Translations under genes and position numbers: made by a program
Shown: positions 35,915 through 46,347 of the stretch, one piece after another
Numbering within the stretch: the stretch's first letter is position 1
Layout of the letters: each line of letters opens with the position of its first letter
Origin: Tetramitus jugosus
Lineage: Eukaryota > Heterolobosea > Eutetramitea > Acrasida > Vahlkampfiidae
Direction: 5' to 3'
Assembly (NCBI GenBank): GCA_937625935.1
Contig: OW569375.1
Location: 310,001-374,000, forward strand
DNA length: 64,000 nucleotides
Notes under the pieces: model-generated
Databases searched by the model: none
What the model was told of the DNA's origin: nothing
Seen by the model: only the letters and a program-made list of their open reading frames with translations

Positions 35915-36493
35915 ATGAAAACCACCTTCCTTGTATTAATTGCAATTGTAATTGCTTTCTTTGGATACACGACTGGCTCTGTCCAAACTCTGTACTGTGG
36001 AAAGTACCAATGTCCAGCAAGTAACTTGTGCTGCAGATACAATGTGATTGGAAGTCGACAACAGTGTTACAACCCTTCCACCCATTCGTGCTATTCTGAC
36101 AAGTACAAGCCAAAACAGAACTGTCTCTGTGCAAAGTATGATAAATGTTGCAATGGCGTGTGTTACGACACTGCCAAATTCTTTTGTGACTTAAAAACAG
36201 GTACCATCAAGAAACGACTCTATTCGACAAAGGTTTCTCGAAAAACTACATACACCAACCCAAATCAGTGCGGAACCTTCCAATGTGCCTCTTCTGATTC
36301 ATGCTGCCACAACAACATTATTGGTGCGTATAGGGATGTCTGTTACTCTACCGCCACTCACAGTTGCAACGCTGATCTATACAATCCATCGTACAATTGT
36401 CTCTGTGGAATCCGTGATGCTTGTTGCAACGGTGTTTGCTTCGACAAGTATCTCTACAAGTGCAGTTATGGAAAAGTGGTTCAATTGAAGTAA
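35915..36493 (+). CDS. Small secreted Cys-rich protein, two tandem modules
   Basis: The ATG at 35915 (a TTG two codons before is ignored) gives 192 residues. The N terminus KTTFLVLIAIVIAFFGYTTG is a signal peptide. Two internal repeats of about 75 residues follow, each with the order YCGKYQC/QCGTFQC, LCCRYNVIG/SCCHNNIIG, QCYNPSTHSC/VCYSTATHSC, CLCAKYDKCC/CLCGIRDACC and GVCYD/GVCFD. Almost every Cys is conserved between the repeats, so a disulfide-bonded fold is likely. The Cys pattern is related to, but not the same as, the module in the PA14 proteins of this window. No enzyme motif is seen. A secreted or cyst-wall role is a guess. Confidence 0.8.
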   Translation: MKTTFLVLIAIVIAFFGYTTGSVQTLYCGKYQCPASNLCCRYNVIGSRQQCYNPSTHSCYSDKYKPKQNCLCAKYDKCCNGVCYDTAKFFCDLKTGTIKKRLYSTKVSRKTTYTNPNQCGTFQCASSDSCCHNNIIGAYRDVCYSTATHSCNADLYNPSYNCLCGIRDACCNGVCFDKYLYKCSYGKVVQLK

Positions 36494-37349
36494 CATCTCA
36501 TATAAATCAAAATTTTATTCTCAAATCTATCTAGCTTGCGCATCGGCTGACAAATTCAAAAAACCATTCTTGAGTGTCATAAAACTCAATGATTATTGAC
36601 CATGCATCGGTTCAAAGCACTGCTGATTCTTGTCGGGAAATCATGAAAGAGAGGTATAAGATTGTAGAACTACCATATAAATACAATCAGATCGACACCA
36701 GAGTCACACAATAAATCTGAACTAACTAAGGAACTACCAAACAGGACACCTGATATTGAACCCAACAAGAAAAGAATGAATGAATGCCAACAATCAGCTG
36801 CCCAAAAGTTTGGCAAAAGCCTACATTACTGAGGGTTCTCGAGTAGTCTCCTATCTCAATACTAACTCAGCCAGGCTGAAGGAGACAAGAGGAAGAGTGG
36901 TTGGATCAGTTCGATGGTCACACTGTTTCGATTATCGGGATAGTCACCACAGTGACATGTGATAAAATTTCCCATTGTTGTGGGTCAACTGTAATTCATG
37001 CATTTTCTTGGTTCTGTTGTTTAGGGTAAAGGAAATGGGACAGCAACTCGGAATAGAGCGCGATCCCACAAGCCACTTTGTGACTTTGGACAGTGAAGGC
37101 TTAATCAATACGCTTGGAATTGTTTTGAACATTGTTTTCGCACCAACACCAATCCGTTATATCTTTTGACAATTCTCATCTTTCAGCAAAAAAAGTGTGG
37201 GTTGATGATGCAATCCCAAGTTCGGTTGGAACTTACAGCTGCGAAGCAAAATGCATGCAGCCCAGGTTTATTTCTTGATCTGATAAGCACCAATAATTTT
37301 ACCCCAGAGTTTTGTGTCACCAACTTTGCTTCACCACAACAAAACTACG
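36494..37349. other. Long intergenic region with short unassigned open frames
   Basis: These 856 bp lie between two plus-strand genes. A TATAAATA-like sequence occurs near 36675. Short plus-strand frames are visible at 36768-36962 and 37037-37169 (the latter reads MGQQLGIERDPTSHFVTLDS from an ATG). A small spliced gene is possible, but I could not find a donor/acceptor pair that joins them convincingly. Confidence 0.4.
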
Positions 37350-39026
37350 ATGCAAAAACGATTGAATTCACAAAAGCTCAACCATCAATTCGAAGGTTAC
37401 AAACTCTCCTATGCAAGTATCATTGACACTGATCATGCCTTGTATGAATTGATCCCCGATGCAAACACACTACAGAACAACAACAATCACAAGAATGAAC
37501 AATTTGCTCAACAACCATTGTCCTTTCAAATGAAAAAGCATTTGTCAATGCACAATCATTTGCACATTTGTCCAAAATTTCACATCAACAATGATCAAGA
37601 AGAAGAAGAAGAAGAGGTGATGATGATGAGTCTATTGTTTGTGATCAATGAGTTGCATCATGTTCATGTCTATCTCGTGAATCGTACATTTGCTTTTATG
37701 GAAGAACCATTGTTTATTTTTGGTGAAATTACTGTTGAAAATGATGAGTTGAACAATGGTTGTACCATGATGTGCAATCACAAGAGTATTCATTTGGAAC
37801 AATTTCAAAATCAACAAACAAAACATTGGATCAGTGTTTTATTGTGTAGTGATGGTTATGGATCATTGTTTATGAATCATGTGAATGCAACTATTGCAAC
37901 AGTTGTTGATGTTGCACAACAAAAAATGAGTTGTGAGTTGATGAGCGAGTGGAACGAGTTGCAACACATGTTTGACTATGTGAGGAATGAGAGGCAATAC
38001 GAAGGGGATTATTCATTGTTTTTGCGTCATTATTTGCCATCGAAAATTGTGTGTGCTCAAATGTTAAGTGTTACAGACGACGAGGGAGAGTTGATTGTCG
38101 TTTTGGAGAGTAGTTTGGACTTTTGTGTGTATCGTGATGTGAAAGAGGTAAAGCCAAAGAAGCGTATCGAGTTTTTTGTTTCGATTGTCAAATTTAAGTT
38201 TCGATTGTGTTCTGCTGAGAAAGATGATGAAGCAGAGCGGATAGAGTGTCTGGAATTCAAGTCTGTTGACACTGTTTACATGCCTTCTAGTGGACTTAAG
38301 ACTGGATTCTTCCGTTCAACAAACAATAATCAATTGATTCTTGTGAGTTCATCCACAATTCGTTCTGTTAAAGAAACTCAACAACAGGAGAGCATGGTAA
38401 TTGATGAAGAGGAAGAGCAAGTCGATTTAGAGATTGATGTGAGAGAGCAAGTTGATACAAACATCAGAGGGCAACAAACTAATTCGAGTAGTCGTTTTAT
38501 TGATCATTTTACTTCTACCATGGACAACGAAGATGACAATACCAATGAAGGATCATTATCCGAAGAGTGTCACATTTATGAACTGAACACAAGATCAATC
38601 AGTCTTAACTGTCTTTACTCCAATGCTTTTCAGTTAGTAGTTGACTCGATTGGTCCTTCAAACAAATATATTGCAGTGGCCCACGATGTCGATGTTTGTG
38701 TGTACGAATTCGATGAATCACAAAACGAGTTCTGTCACCAGTACACACTGCACGCATTGCAATACATTTTGAATGGTAAGCCGAACAGACTCTTTATGGT
38801 TTATTCAGATCAAATTGCTGCCATAACCGAACAAAAGAGAGTATTCCTGTATGATCACCAATCCACAGACAATCGAACACACTTGGCCAAGCATCAAATA
38901 CTACAGTTGGAGGATGATGAACTATTGTTAGGAATTCGTATTTGTGCTGGATGCGTGTTCATTCTCACTCAAGACAACATTGCCTGCTATTCTATCAACA
39001 ATAGCAACAACAACCACCACAATTGA
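37350..39026 (+). CDS. NUDCD1-like protein
   Basis: The ATG at 37350 gives 558 residues. This start is supported by the early motif LNHQFEGYKLSYA (10-22), which matches the beginning of NUDCD1 (CML66) proteins. The C terminus also follows that family: ECHIYELNTRSISL, DSIGPSNKYIAVAHDVDVCV, a FCHQYTLHALQYIL strand, EQKRVFLYDHQS and LGIRICAGCVFILTQDNI. NUDCD1 is a beta-propeller-like NudC-family protein that in animals links to COPI/dynein-associated clients as an HSP90-type co-chaperone. The central CS (p23-like) domain is not evident; its place is taken by acidic low-complexity sequence (MVIDEEEEQVDLEIDVREQV). Confidence 0.72.
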   Translation: MQKRLNSQKLNHQFEGYKLSYASIIDTDHALYELIPDANTLQNNNNHKNEQFAQQPLSFQMKKHLSMHNHLHICPKFHINNDQEEEEEEVMMMSLLFVINELHHVHVYLVNRTFAFMEEPLFIFGEITVENDELNNGCTMMCNHKSIHLEQFQNQQTKHWISVLLCSDGYGSLFMNHVNATIATVVDVAQQKMSCELMSEWNELQHMFDYVRNERQYEGDYSLFLRHYLPSKIVCAQMLSVTDDEGELIVVLESSLDFCVYRDVKEVKPKKRIEFFVSIVKFKFRLCSAEKDDEAERIECLEFKSVDTVYMPSSGLKTGFFRSTNNNQLILVSSSTIRSVKETQQQESMVIDEEEEQVDLEIDVREQVDTNIRGQQTNSSSRFIDHFTSTMDNEDDNTNEGSLSEECHIYELNTRSISLNCLYSNAFQLVVDSIGPSNKYIAVAHDVDVCVYEFDESQNEFCHQYTLHALQYILNGKPNRLFMVYSDQIAAITEQKRVFLYDHQSTDNRTHLAKHQILQLEDDELLLGIRICAGCVFILTQDNIACYSINNSNNNHHN

Positions 39027-39166
39027 TTTTCAATACACAAATACAAAATACAACCGTAAATTCAACCTGCTCAAATTATTTTCTCCGCCACATCAAAAAT
39101 GCGACTTGCCAAAAAGCAAATTTTTGATCTGCTGATTGAACACGAATTACCATCAACACAACAACA

Positions 39167-40792
39167 ATGAGCACAGTCACTATACTTGATATCAGTCACA
39201 AAGACTGCAAGATCTGTCCCTATCATTGGTTGTTACCTGGTCAATTTGGATGTGATATTCATTGTGATCTGATCAAGAGATGGACACCACAAGTTTTGCC
39301 TGCAAACACCATCATGAGAGGTGGTCGCCAAGACATTCGTCTCTTTAGTACATTTCAAAACAATGTACTCTTGCTCATGCTTGATCACATGAGTGATGCG
39401 AGAGAAAAGCAGCGCATGCGACACTGCGTAGAATCCATTTTTTTGCAAAAGAGTACAGCGGTGGACGACGGTGGAGATGAGTTGAGTGTGGATGAGTGCT
39501 ATGCACAGGCTCAGACTGCTTTGATGCAGTCCGCTGTTGATTGTAAACGAAAAGGCGGAGAATTAGTTTCAGTGAATACAGAGATTGCTGGGGCAGTTCG
39601 AACAACAACAACAACGATTAGCTCTGGGAATGTACAGCACAAAAAGAGAAGATTATCCACTTCGTCGACATCATCGTCGACATCTGCAGACGGTGGCAGG
39701 AGATCATCTTTGTCTTCTGCTCAGCAACAGAGCACTAGTAGTGGCTCCAAGTCGCATCATTCGAGCCATAAGAATCGACACCATGGCGGACAAAAGAGAT
39801 CAAGACCAAACTCTCCAATCGTTGCATCGTTTTCTCCTCTGAGAGATGAAGATTCAATTGATGGTGGAGACAGCATGAGTCAACAACAGGACCATGAATC
39901 GTCATCCTTGTTGAATCAGTCAACTGATTCAGTGGGCAGCATTCTAGAAGATGGAAATGGAAACAGAAAGAGAAGTAGAAGAAATAGTACTACAACGGTT
40001 GATGAATGGGTCACGAATGGAAGTCAAGTTGTTGATCTTACGATTCACCACGAGTTTGATAAGTTGTTGGAGATGACAAGTGAAGACATGATTTTACCAA
40101 ACTCAAACGAAACTACTGGCGCTCCTACTGAGCCTGTTCGGTACAATTTAAAAAATTTCTTGAAACATGGTGCATTGTCCAGCGTTCGAGATTATATCAT
40201 CTATGCCACAGATGCTGACATTGTAAACATGAACAATTATTTGATGGACTCTTCGACTGACTCTCCTCGGCCGCGGGTCGATGTACCTACTCTTGTGAAA
40301 CTGTGTATTGACTTGATACGGTGGATGGTGATAACGAAGCATGTGAAGTTTATTCCATACGGTATCATTTCATTGCTCTCATGCAGTGGCAAAACAATAG
40401 AAGGAAAATATTTGCAGGAGTTTTTTACGGAGGATGAACATGGAATACAGTTGCTCTCAAAGAAAAATATTGTTCTTCCAGAGCAAATTCCATGTGTTCT
40501 TGGCGATGATGGAGAATATCCAGATGAGATTAGCAAAATGTGTAGGATTATTCGCCAATATGTTTCTAACGCGCAATCATACAAACGCAAGCAAAAGAGC
40601 CTTTCATTGAAGGTGAAGAAGGAGCAAATTATCTCACTGAGCCAACAACAAGAACATTTCTCAACACAACCGTCATCACTAAATTACAGCGAGATTATCA
40701 ACATGGTCAGTCAGTCGCTTGTCACTGACTCTCAACCTACGGAGAGTACTGTGAGCAGTGAACCTCTGCTAGAGTCTACTGACTCAATATGA
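39167..40792 (+). CDS. Hypothetical nuclear-type protein, 541 aa, with Ser/His/basic middle region
   Basis: The ATG at 39167 follows an ACAACA leader. Residues 1-90 are ordered and Cys/His-containing (HKDCKICPYHWLLPGQFGCD), perhaps metal-binding. Residues 140-290 are disordered: Thr/Ser runs, HKKRRLS, SHHSSHKNRHHGGQKRSRP and NRKRSRRNS, giving several nuclear-localisation-like clusters. Residues 310-465 form a probable helical domain (YNLKNFLKHGALSSVRDYII, LVKLCIDLIRWMVITKHV). A hydrophobic-acidic patch VVDLTIHHE might bind SUMO. No family is recognised. Confidence 0.7.
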   Translation: MSTVTILDISHKDCKICPYHWLLPGQFGCDIHCDLIKRWTPQVLPANTIMRGGRQDIRLFSTFQNNVLLLMLDHMSDAREKQRMRHCVESIFLQKSTAVDDGGDELSVDECYAQAQTALMQSAVDCKRKGGELVSVNTEIAGAVRTTTTTISSGNVQHKKRRLSTSSTSSSTSADGGRRSSLSSAQQQSTSSGSKSHHSSHKNRHHGGQKRSRPNSPIVASFSPLRDEDSIDGGDSMSQQQDHESSSLLNQSTDSVGSILEDGNGNRKRSRRNSTTTVDEWVTNGSQVVDLTIHHEFDKLLEMTSEDMILPNSNETTGAPTEPVRYNLKNFLKHGALSSVRDYIIYATDADIVNMNNYLMDSSTDSPRPRVDVPTLVKLCIDLIRWMVITKHVKFIPYGIISLLSCSGKTIEGKYLQEFFTEDEHGIQLLSKKNIVLPEQIPCVLGDDGEYPDEISKMCRIIRQYVSNAQSYKRKQKSLSLKVKKEQIISLSQQQEHFSTQPSSLNYSEIINMVSQSLVTDSQPTESTVSSEPLLESTDSI

Positions 40793-41020
40793 CCAACTTG
40801 TTGTATTTGGATATTTTTATTTTCCAGATCATGTTTACAAAATCTTTTGATTCGATTCGCATCACAAAGGAATTGGTTGTCCTTCGCGGCGATCTTCGCA
40901 CTGACTTTATCTGTCCTTTGTGGCCACAAAACAACTTTCTAGAATACACCTGAACCAAAAACCACTCAACTTTCCCATCTGCAAGATCATTTACACTTTG
41001 CTCGATAAGTTATATAAGTT

Positions 41021-41665
41021 ATGACCAAAATCTGCTCCCCTGATTCTTCTTCTCTCATTGAAACTACATTTGGCAAGGAACAGCGATTAAAGGAGAGTGA
41101 AATCACTCCTTCACCCATCCTGAATGATTACGCCCTCATGATGAAACAAAAATGGATGGCTCAACGAAAAGATGAACCAGAAGAGGAAGACGAGCAAGAA
41201 GGTAACAACCCAGAGAATAACACACAAGAAACAGATGATGAAAACTTGAGGGAAATATCGGATGCCTCAGTCGTAGCAGACTCTACTTCCATAATGGCGG
41301 CGTTCTCATCATCACCACCATCATCATCGAGTGTTGCTGTAGTTGAATCAAGGGAACAGTTGAGCGGTTTCTCTGAACAGAGGTCACCGTATTATTCTGC
41401 CGCCAAAACTACTACAGAATCAATTCAGAGGAAACACGTCGTACAAGAACAAGAACAACAAGTTTTGCCATTGGAACAACATGAAGTAATCAAGTCAGAA
41501 GAGGCAGCCGGACAGGGAGATATCTTAGCCGAGTCCTATGTCGATTGTATGATGCCCGCGAACAATGATGTCATTTGGTATCAACAACAAGCAGCTGCCA
41601 GTCATAGCAGAACCAATTCGATGAAAAACAAGTTGAAAAAGTGGTTCAACGGGCTCAAGATTTGA
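41021..41665 (+). CDS. Hypothetical acidic, Ser/Gln-rich protein, 214 aa
   Basis: The ATG at 41021 gives 214 residues, nearly all predicted disordered: an acidic stretch (EPEEEDEQEGNNPENNTQ), Ser/Pro runs and Gln/Glu-rich segments. Two short ordered pieces are LNDYALMMKQKWMAQRKDE near residue 34 and a basic amphipathic C-terminal helix MKNKLKKWFNGLKI that could contact membrane or partner. There is no known domain. The stop is 84 bp from the convergent large secreted-protein gene. Confidence 0.6.
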   Translation: MTKICSPDSSSLIETTFGKEQRLKESEITPSPILNDYALMMKQKWMAQRKDEPEEEDEQEGNNPENNTQETDDENLREISDASVVADSTSIMAAFSSSPPSSSSVAVVESREQLSGFSEQRSPYYSAAKTTTESIQRKHVVQEQEQQVLPLEQHEVIKSEEAAGQGDILAESYVDCMMPANNDVIWYQQQAAASHSRTNSMKNKLKKWFNGLKI

Positions 41666-41749
41666 AACATCCATTGTTCAATAAATTTGTGATATTCTTC
41701 AAAACAATTTACAAAAAATGTATTCCCGATCACGGTTGACTAATCTCTC

Positions 41750-44700
41750 TTAAACTTCAGTGTACCTGTAGGCGTTCGGCAGGGAGTATTGGTTTCCACC
41801 TGAGGTAACCACAACTGTGGCACGCAATCCCTTGACACTCGTGCTTGGAACTGTACATCTCACTTTCTTGTTCGATACAACAGACAAGTTGGAGCATGAT
41901 TTACCATCGATGGTCACTGTTGTGTCACCTGAGAAGCCATATCCTCGAACGCTGATCACATTTCCTCCAGCCATCAATCCTCGGAATGGGAAAACGGATA
42001 CAATGTACGGTAGACTCCAAGGAACAGGTTCTTGAGGTTTGAGGATATTCAACTTATTGGGACCATAGCCTGTGCTGATGATAGAGCCATCGAAGCCCAT
42101 CTCTGTGCTCAATCCTCCGTATGCAGAGTTCAACTCTGCCAAGAGGCTTGACTTAACGATGCTCTGTCCGTCACTGGATAAGGTGACATCGTACAATCCA
42201 CCTTGGTAGTGACCAATGATCAAATGCCCACGCATCTGACCTCCAAATGTATTGGCAGTGTACTCAAATAAACCATCGATACTTGATGTAAATCTTCCAA
42301 TTCCTTGGGTGTACTCTCCTGGAATGCTTGGAGTAGTCACACTTCTGAAAACACATTGTCTTGGATCGTTCATTGCTTTGGCTCTCGCTCTATTCGGATG
42401 ACCATAATATGATCCTTGAGTGACAATCATGAGTTCATCCACAGTTGTTTCTCCATCCTTTTCTGTTGTACAGCTCGTAGACATCTTTCCATAGATTCCT
42501 GTTGGACCATTGTCAGTTGCATAAACAAGACCATTTGAATGAAGAACGAGACCATACGAATTCTTGATTCCAGAAGCATAGACAGATACATCCAATCCAT
42601 CATTCTGAACCCCATTCTCACTGTCGTTGTTGGTGTATCTGACATTTCCCCTGAAACTGGATCCCTTACTGATTTTAGCGATAATGATCGATGCAGACAA
42701 CTGTTTTTCAGTTTGAGTTCCAGAAGGTGTGAGCGGTCCAGGTAGACCACCATTCGTGTTACTACCAATACACACTAACAAATCCAGGTTTTGATTGAAT
42801 TCAAGACCGTTTATGCCATGATCTCTCTCACTCACCGGGAGTCCAGTAATGAGATCCTGGACAACATTCATTCTTGAACCAGACACAATTGATACTCCTC
42901 CCACTGCATCAGTTGTCGTATCATGATACAGGATCGAATGTGTGACATAAATGTATACATTACCAGTGTTCGCAAAGTCTTTGGGATTAAAGTTAATTCC
43001 CAGAATGGATTTTCCATCAAATACATCGCTTGTCACAGTATCAGTGACCGCCATTGATTCATCGAGTGTAAATCTCGTCAGAAGTCCTTCGACAGATCCA
43101 ACATACAACTTCTCATCGGGACCAAATTTGACAACAGTCGGACTTGTAACAGAAACCAGTCCACTGTACTGGAACGAAACTACTGAAGAGGTATCTGAAT
43201 AGAGGAATTGCATGGCATTACTGGTAGTTGCGGGAGTGATGACAACAACTGAAGCTGAAATGGCAGAGGAAGCAGGAACAACACATCCAATTGTTGAAGA
43301 ATCCTTCACTTGGACGTCTGTACATGCTTTTCCTCCAATTGTAACAGTTGTTCTCGAACTGGAGTAGAAGAACCCAAAACCAGTGATCGTTATTCTGTAA
43401 CCACCAGCCAACCCACCAGAAGGTGGATAGATGCTGTGGATAACCGGCTTCACGAATTGCTGATCGAAAGAGAGTGCTGATGCAGGAATTATCTCGTTAG
43501 AAGATCCAGGTGGTTTCCAGTACAACTTGACACCCTTTCCTCCAGCAGCTTGGAAGTAGATGACTCTGAAAGATTGCTTTCCCTCTGACAAACTCGTGGT
43601 TCCACTTAAAGTTTTCATTGAGTGAGTTCCATCGTGGTTAATGACTGTCACTCCATTGATAACTAATTTGGATCCATCATCACTCTCCAAACTAAAACTA
43701 TAAGTTCCTGATGTTGGAGTTGTGATAAAGCCCTTGAACTCCAAAGCAAAATTGGAAGTGTAAGCAGTTGCAGGGAAGTTTGTTTGATAATTAATTCCAT
43801 TTGATTCGATAAGTCCATAATCAGGTTTCGTGCTATCGATATCAGGAATCTTGGTCAATGATGAGGAATATTGATAATAGTAAGTTTCAACTCCATTGAC
43901 AACAGGAGGCAACACAGTGATCGTAATGGTTGCAGTATCTGCATTACTACCCGAGTCAACAACCTTGAGTCGAATAGGATTGACACCCACAGGAATTCTA
44001 GCTGAAATAACTACACTCGTGCCCAATATTGTATCTCCTAACTTCCACTCATAACTCACAAGAGTTGCTGGTGGCAATAAGTGAGTGTGAGAACCTTGTC
44101 CATCCAGCGTGACTGTAACATACCCTTGGCCTTCAGCATCGGTGATTGAGTAATCAGTTCCGGGTACAGAATGAGCAGTATGATCAGCTGGTGGCGGAGA
44201 AGGAGGAGGCGTTGACGGAGGTGGTGGAGATGGATTGCTTCCTACGGGACACAATACACCGTTACAACAATCATACTGTGATGTTTTGTAGCAAGCTTGA
44301 CCACAACTCAGATAACCTGTAGGACAGAGGACTCCATTCGAACAAGAATATGCGTTTACATCATAGCAAGCGCTACCACAGCAACCTAATGGAGTTGGGC
44401 AACCACAACTTGAAGGTGGTGGAGGTGGAGGAGGTGGAGGAGTAGATGGAGGAGTTGCGGTTGATTTGAGAACAACATGAATTGCAGTAATCTTTGGATT
44501 TCTTGCAATTCTCTCCAATCCAATCTTGAGAGTGCCTGATGACGTTACTGTTGCCTCAAATGTCTTGACCGATGCAGCATAAGCTCCCACTTCCTTGTAA
44601 ATATCAAAACCGCTCAATACCAACTTGTCTTGGAGGTAAATGTCAGTGACACGAACTCCAACTTTGAATGCTGTTTCGAAAAACTCTGAAAAGTGAAGGT

Positions 44701-45022
44701 TGACAGTGTACACTCCTGTGTCTAAACCAGGAATTGTATAGGCAAGTTGTGTACTCACATCATTCCATCTTTCAAACCTGTACAGATCTTGTTCCTGAGT
44801 ATTGGCGAATGTAACTCCTGATGTCTTGTCCATGGTACCGACATTGAAATATCTGTCACCCAACCATAAATTACCACTCTTGTCAGTGTAAGAGTCAAGG
44901 CTGCCTGCTCTGATACGTATTTCTGATAATGTCAGAACACAATCCAACAGAAGGAGCATCATTGCGAGAGCCACAATCTGTTTCTTGAGTATTGACAGTG
45001 TGCAACCGTCATTCAACAACAT
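41750..45022 (-). CDS. Large secreted multidomain protein: malectin, Cys-rich, PKD, PA14, IPT, beta-propeller, IPT (copy 1)
   Basis: The ATG at 45022 gives 1090 residues with a signal sequence (KQIVALAMMLLLLDCVLTLS). Domains in order: malectin-like (about 33-190, RIRAGSLDSYTDKSGNLWLG); proline linkers enclosing a Cys-rich block (CGCPTPLGCCGSACY, CSNGVLCP); PKD-like; PA14 (GVETYYYQYSSSLTKIP, WKPPGSS); IPT; a six-blade sorbosone/glucose-dehydrogenase-type propeller (about 635-985; VKFGPDEKLYVGSVEGLL, DHGINGLEFNQNLDLLVCIG, SYYGHPNRARAKAMND); and a final IPT. Malectin and PA14 bind carbohydrate. The propeller resembles PQQ-type sugar dehydrogenases, but oxidase activity is unproven. It is a near twin of the gene at 52028. 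Confidence 0.9.
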   Translation of the reverse strand: MLLNDGCTLSILKKQIVALAMMLLLLDCVLTLSEIRIRAGSLDSYTDKSGNLWLGDRYFNVGTMDKTSGVTFANTQEQDLYRFERWNDVSTQLAYTIPGLDTGVYTVNLHFSEFFETAFKVGVRVTDIYLQDKLVLSGFDIYKEVGAYAASVKTFEATVTSSGTLKIGLERIARNPKITAIHVVLKSTATPPSTPPPPPPPPPSSCGCPTPLGCCGSACYDVNAYSCSNGVLCPTGYLSCGQACYKTSQYDCCNGVLCPVGSNPSPPPPSTPPPSPPPADHTAHSVPGTDYSITDAEGQGYVTVTLDGQGSHTHLLPPATLVSYEWKLGDTILGTSVVISARIPVGVNPIRLKVVDSGSNADTATITITVLPPVVNGVETYYYQYSSSLTKIPDIDSTKPDYGLIESNGINYQTNFPATAYTSNFALEFKGFITTPTSGTYSFSLESDDGSKLVINGVTVINHDGTHSMKTLSGTTSLSEGKQSFRVIYFQAAGGKGVKLYWKPPGSSNEIIPASALSFDQQFVKPVIHSIYPPSGGLAGGYRITITGFGFFYSSSRTTVTIGGKACTDVQVKDSSTIGCVVPASSAISASVVVITPATTSNAMQFLYSDTSSVVSFQYSGLVSVTSPTVVKFGPDEKLYVGSVEGLLTRFTLDESMAVTDTVTSDVFDGKSILGINFNPKDFANTGNVYIYVTHSILYHDTTTDAVGGVSIVSGSRMNVVQDLITGLPVSERDHGINGLEFNQNLDLLVCIGSNTNGGLPGPLTPSGTQTEKQLSASIIIAKISKGSSFRGNVRYTNNDSENGVQNDGLDVSVYASGIKNSYGLVLHSNGLVYATDNGPTGIYGKMSTSCTTEKDGETTVDELMIVTQGSYYGHPNRARAKAMNDPRQCVFRSVTTPSIPGEYTQGIGRFTSSIDGLFEYTANTFGGQMRGHLIIGHYQGGLYDVTLSSDGQSIVKSSLLAELNSAYGGLSTEMGFDGSIISTGYGPNKLNILKPQEPVPWSLPYIVSVFPFRGLMAGGNVISVRGYGFSGDTTVTIDGKSCSNLSVVSNKKVRCTVPSTSVKGLRATVVVTSGGNQYSLPNAYRYTEV

Positions 45023-45597
45023 ATCTAATTGATTGTCTGTAATCTGATTGTATTTGTTTGGTAGTGTTTGGAATCGAGTTTGCTATCTCTCTCTTCTCAA
45101 TTAACAATGCCCTTCGTCACCAAAAAAGAACCTCACAAAACAAAAGATAACTTGCCCTCAAAAGCCCTCGAAAAGTTCCTGTGCATGCTTGGGTATAAGA
45201 CGACTTTGTTTTTTTTGTCGCACCAAGAAGGAGAATACTCATTCACAAATCGATGCATGCAACCTAAACCAACTCTGAATACACCATTTGGATCTTAGCC
45301 ATTCAATCTTAGCCATACATCCATTCATTCCTGGACGGAGCTGGAGACATTCTATCCGACCTTCCCGCTCACGCCAAAATTTTCCATACCTATCCAGGAG
45401 TGTCCAAGAATTACATCTAGACAAACTAAGACATCTATTCCCTTCAGTAGGAAGAATAGTATTGAATAGATTTTTTTATTTGCGTTCTGTGATGTTTATC
45501 GAACTCCCTTATATGGCTCAACACATAGAGTATAATGATAAAGAATCGTTGATCCGAATGAACAGAAAGTGAAACAGTGAAACTCAGAGAAGTCAGA
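45023..45597. other. Upstream region of copy 1, no gene seen
   Basis: This contains the promoter of the large minus-strand gene. Only the first dozen bases upstream of the ATG (CTAATTGAT-type) resemble the corresponding stretch upstream of copy 2. A short direct repeat with ATCTTAGCCAT occurs at 45291 and 45307. Open frames here lack coding character. Confidence 0.45.
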
Positions 45598-45795
45598 TTA
45601 CAAGTCAAGCGTTTGAATATCGGACACCTGATAGAAATATGAACGCACTATTGTAAACATAGCAAAAGTCATTACAACAATTGTACTCACTCCAATAGAT
45701 ATCATGTACGTCGTAGAACATTGGACTTTTTTACCAGGAGATGAATTGTCCGAAGTCAATGGATGAAAATATCCAGAGAAACTCTGTTGATACAC
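45598..45795 (-). pseudogene. C-terminal fragment of a membrane protein
   Basis: A 65-codon frame with no initial ATG, preceded directly by a stop, encodes a Ser/Pro stretch (TSDNSSPGKKVQCS) followed by one transmembrane helix (ISIGVSTIVVMTFAMFTIVR) and a short tail. This is the typical end of a type I membrane protein, left without its body. It could also be a terminal exon whose upstream exon I could not find. Confidence 0.35.
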
Positions 45796-45840
45796 AATAT
45801 CTCATTACCCCAAATTCAACAAACAGAAAGTTTGGTAGAA

Positions 45841-46065
45841 TTTCAGACGCTGGTGGAAATTGTAGAAGATGAGGACCTCCCTAGTACCATTAATAAGAAC
45901 ATATATCTCAAAATGAGCCCTTGAATCACGATGATGTCCATAATTTTGTTTCAAGATTAACCAATCGGTTCAACAACTTCATCAAGTTGCTCAAGAGGTT
46001 CAGGACAGATCGAGATTGTCAGTACGAACTTCATCGATTGAAGCAAGGTTTGGCGACTCCTTGAT
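45841..46065 (+). pseudogene. Decayed coding fragment, unknown
   Basis: Two adjacent plus-strand stretches read as protein but are interrupted by stops and frame changes: FQTLVEIVEDEDLPSTINKN from 45841, and VSRLTNRFNNFIKLLKRFRT from about 45957 ending in a TGA or TAG near 46065. Composition is protein-like (Leu/Lys/Arg heptads), but no family is recognised. Probably part of the same decayed element as the following fragments. Confidence 0.3.
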
Positions 46066-46347
46066 TAGGTCATCACAAACTCATGTTCATAGGGACGAAC
46101 TACCCGATATAAATGAGGATGATAGTCAATTGCAGCCATATCAATCTGTGATATCATAAGATAGGACGAACACTCGCGCCTACCATGTGGACACTTGTTC
46201 CATTCCACAACATCCATCACTGGTTCGATTCCCACAGTTGAGATTGATGACTTGGGAATCCAATTGTCCAATATGTAGGAACCCGGTCATTGAAGTTCAA
46301 TCATCATATTGATGATTCTCCGCTCAAAGTAACAACGCAAATCATCC

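Noticed and set aside
43000-43500. Plus-strand frames shared by both twin genes
   Set aside because: Their conservation is explained by the conserved minus-strand coding sequence.
46215-46240. GGTTCGATTCCC resembling a tRNA B box
   Set aside because: No box A at the right distance and no acceptor or anticodon stem around it.
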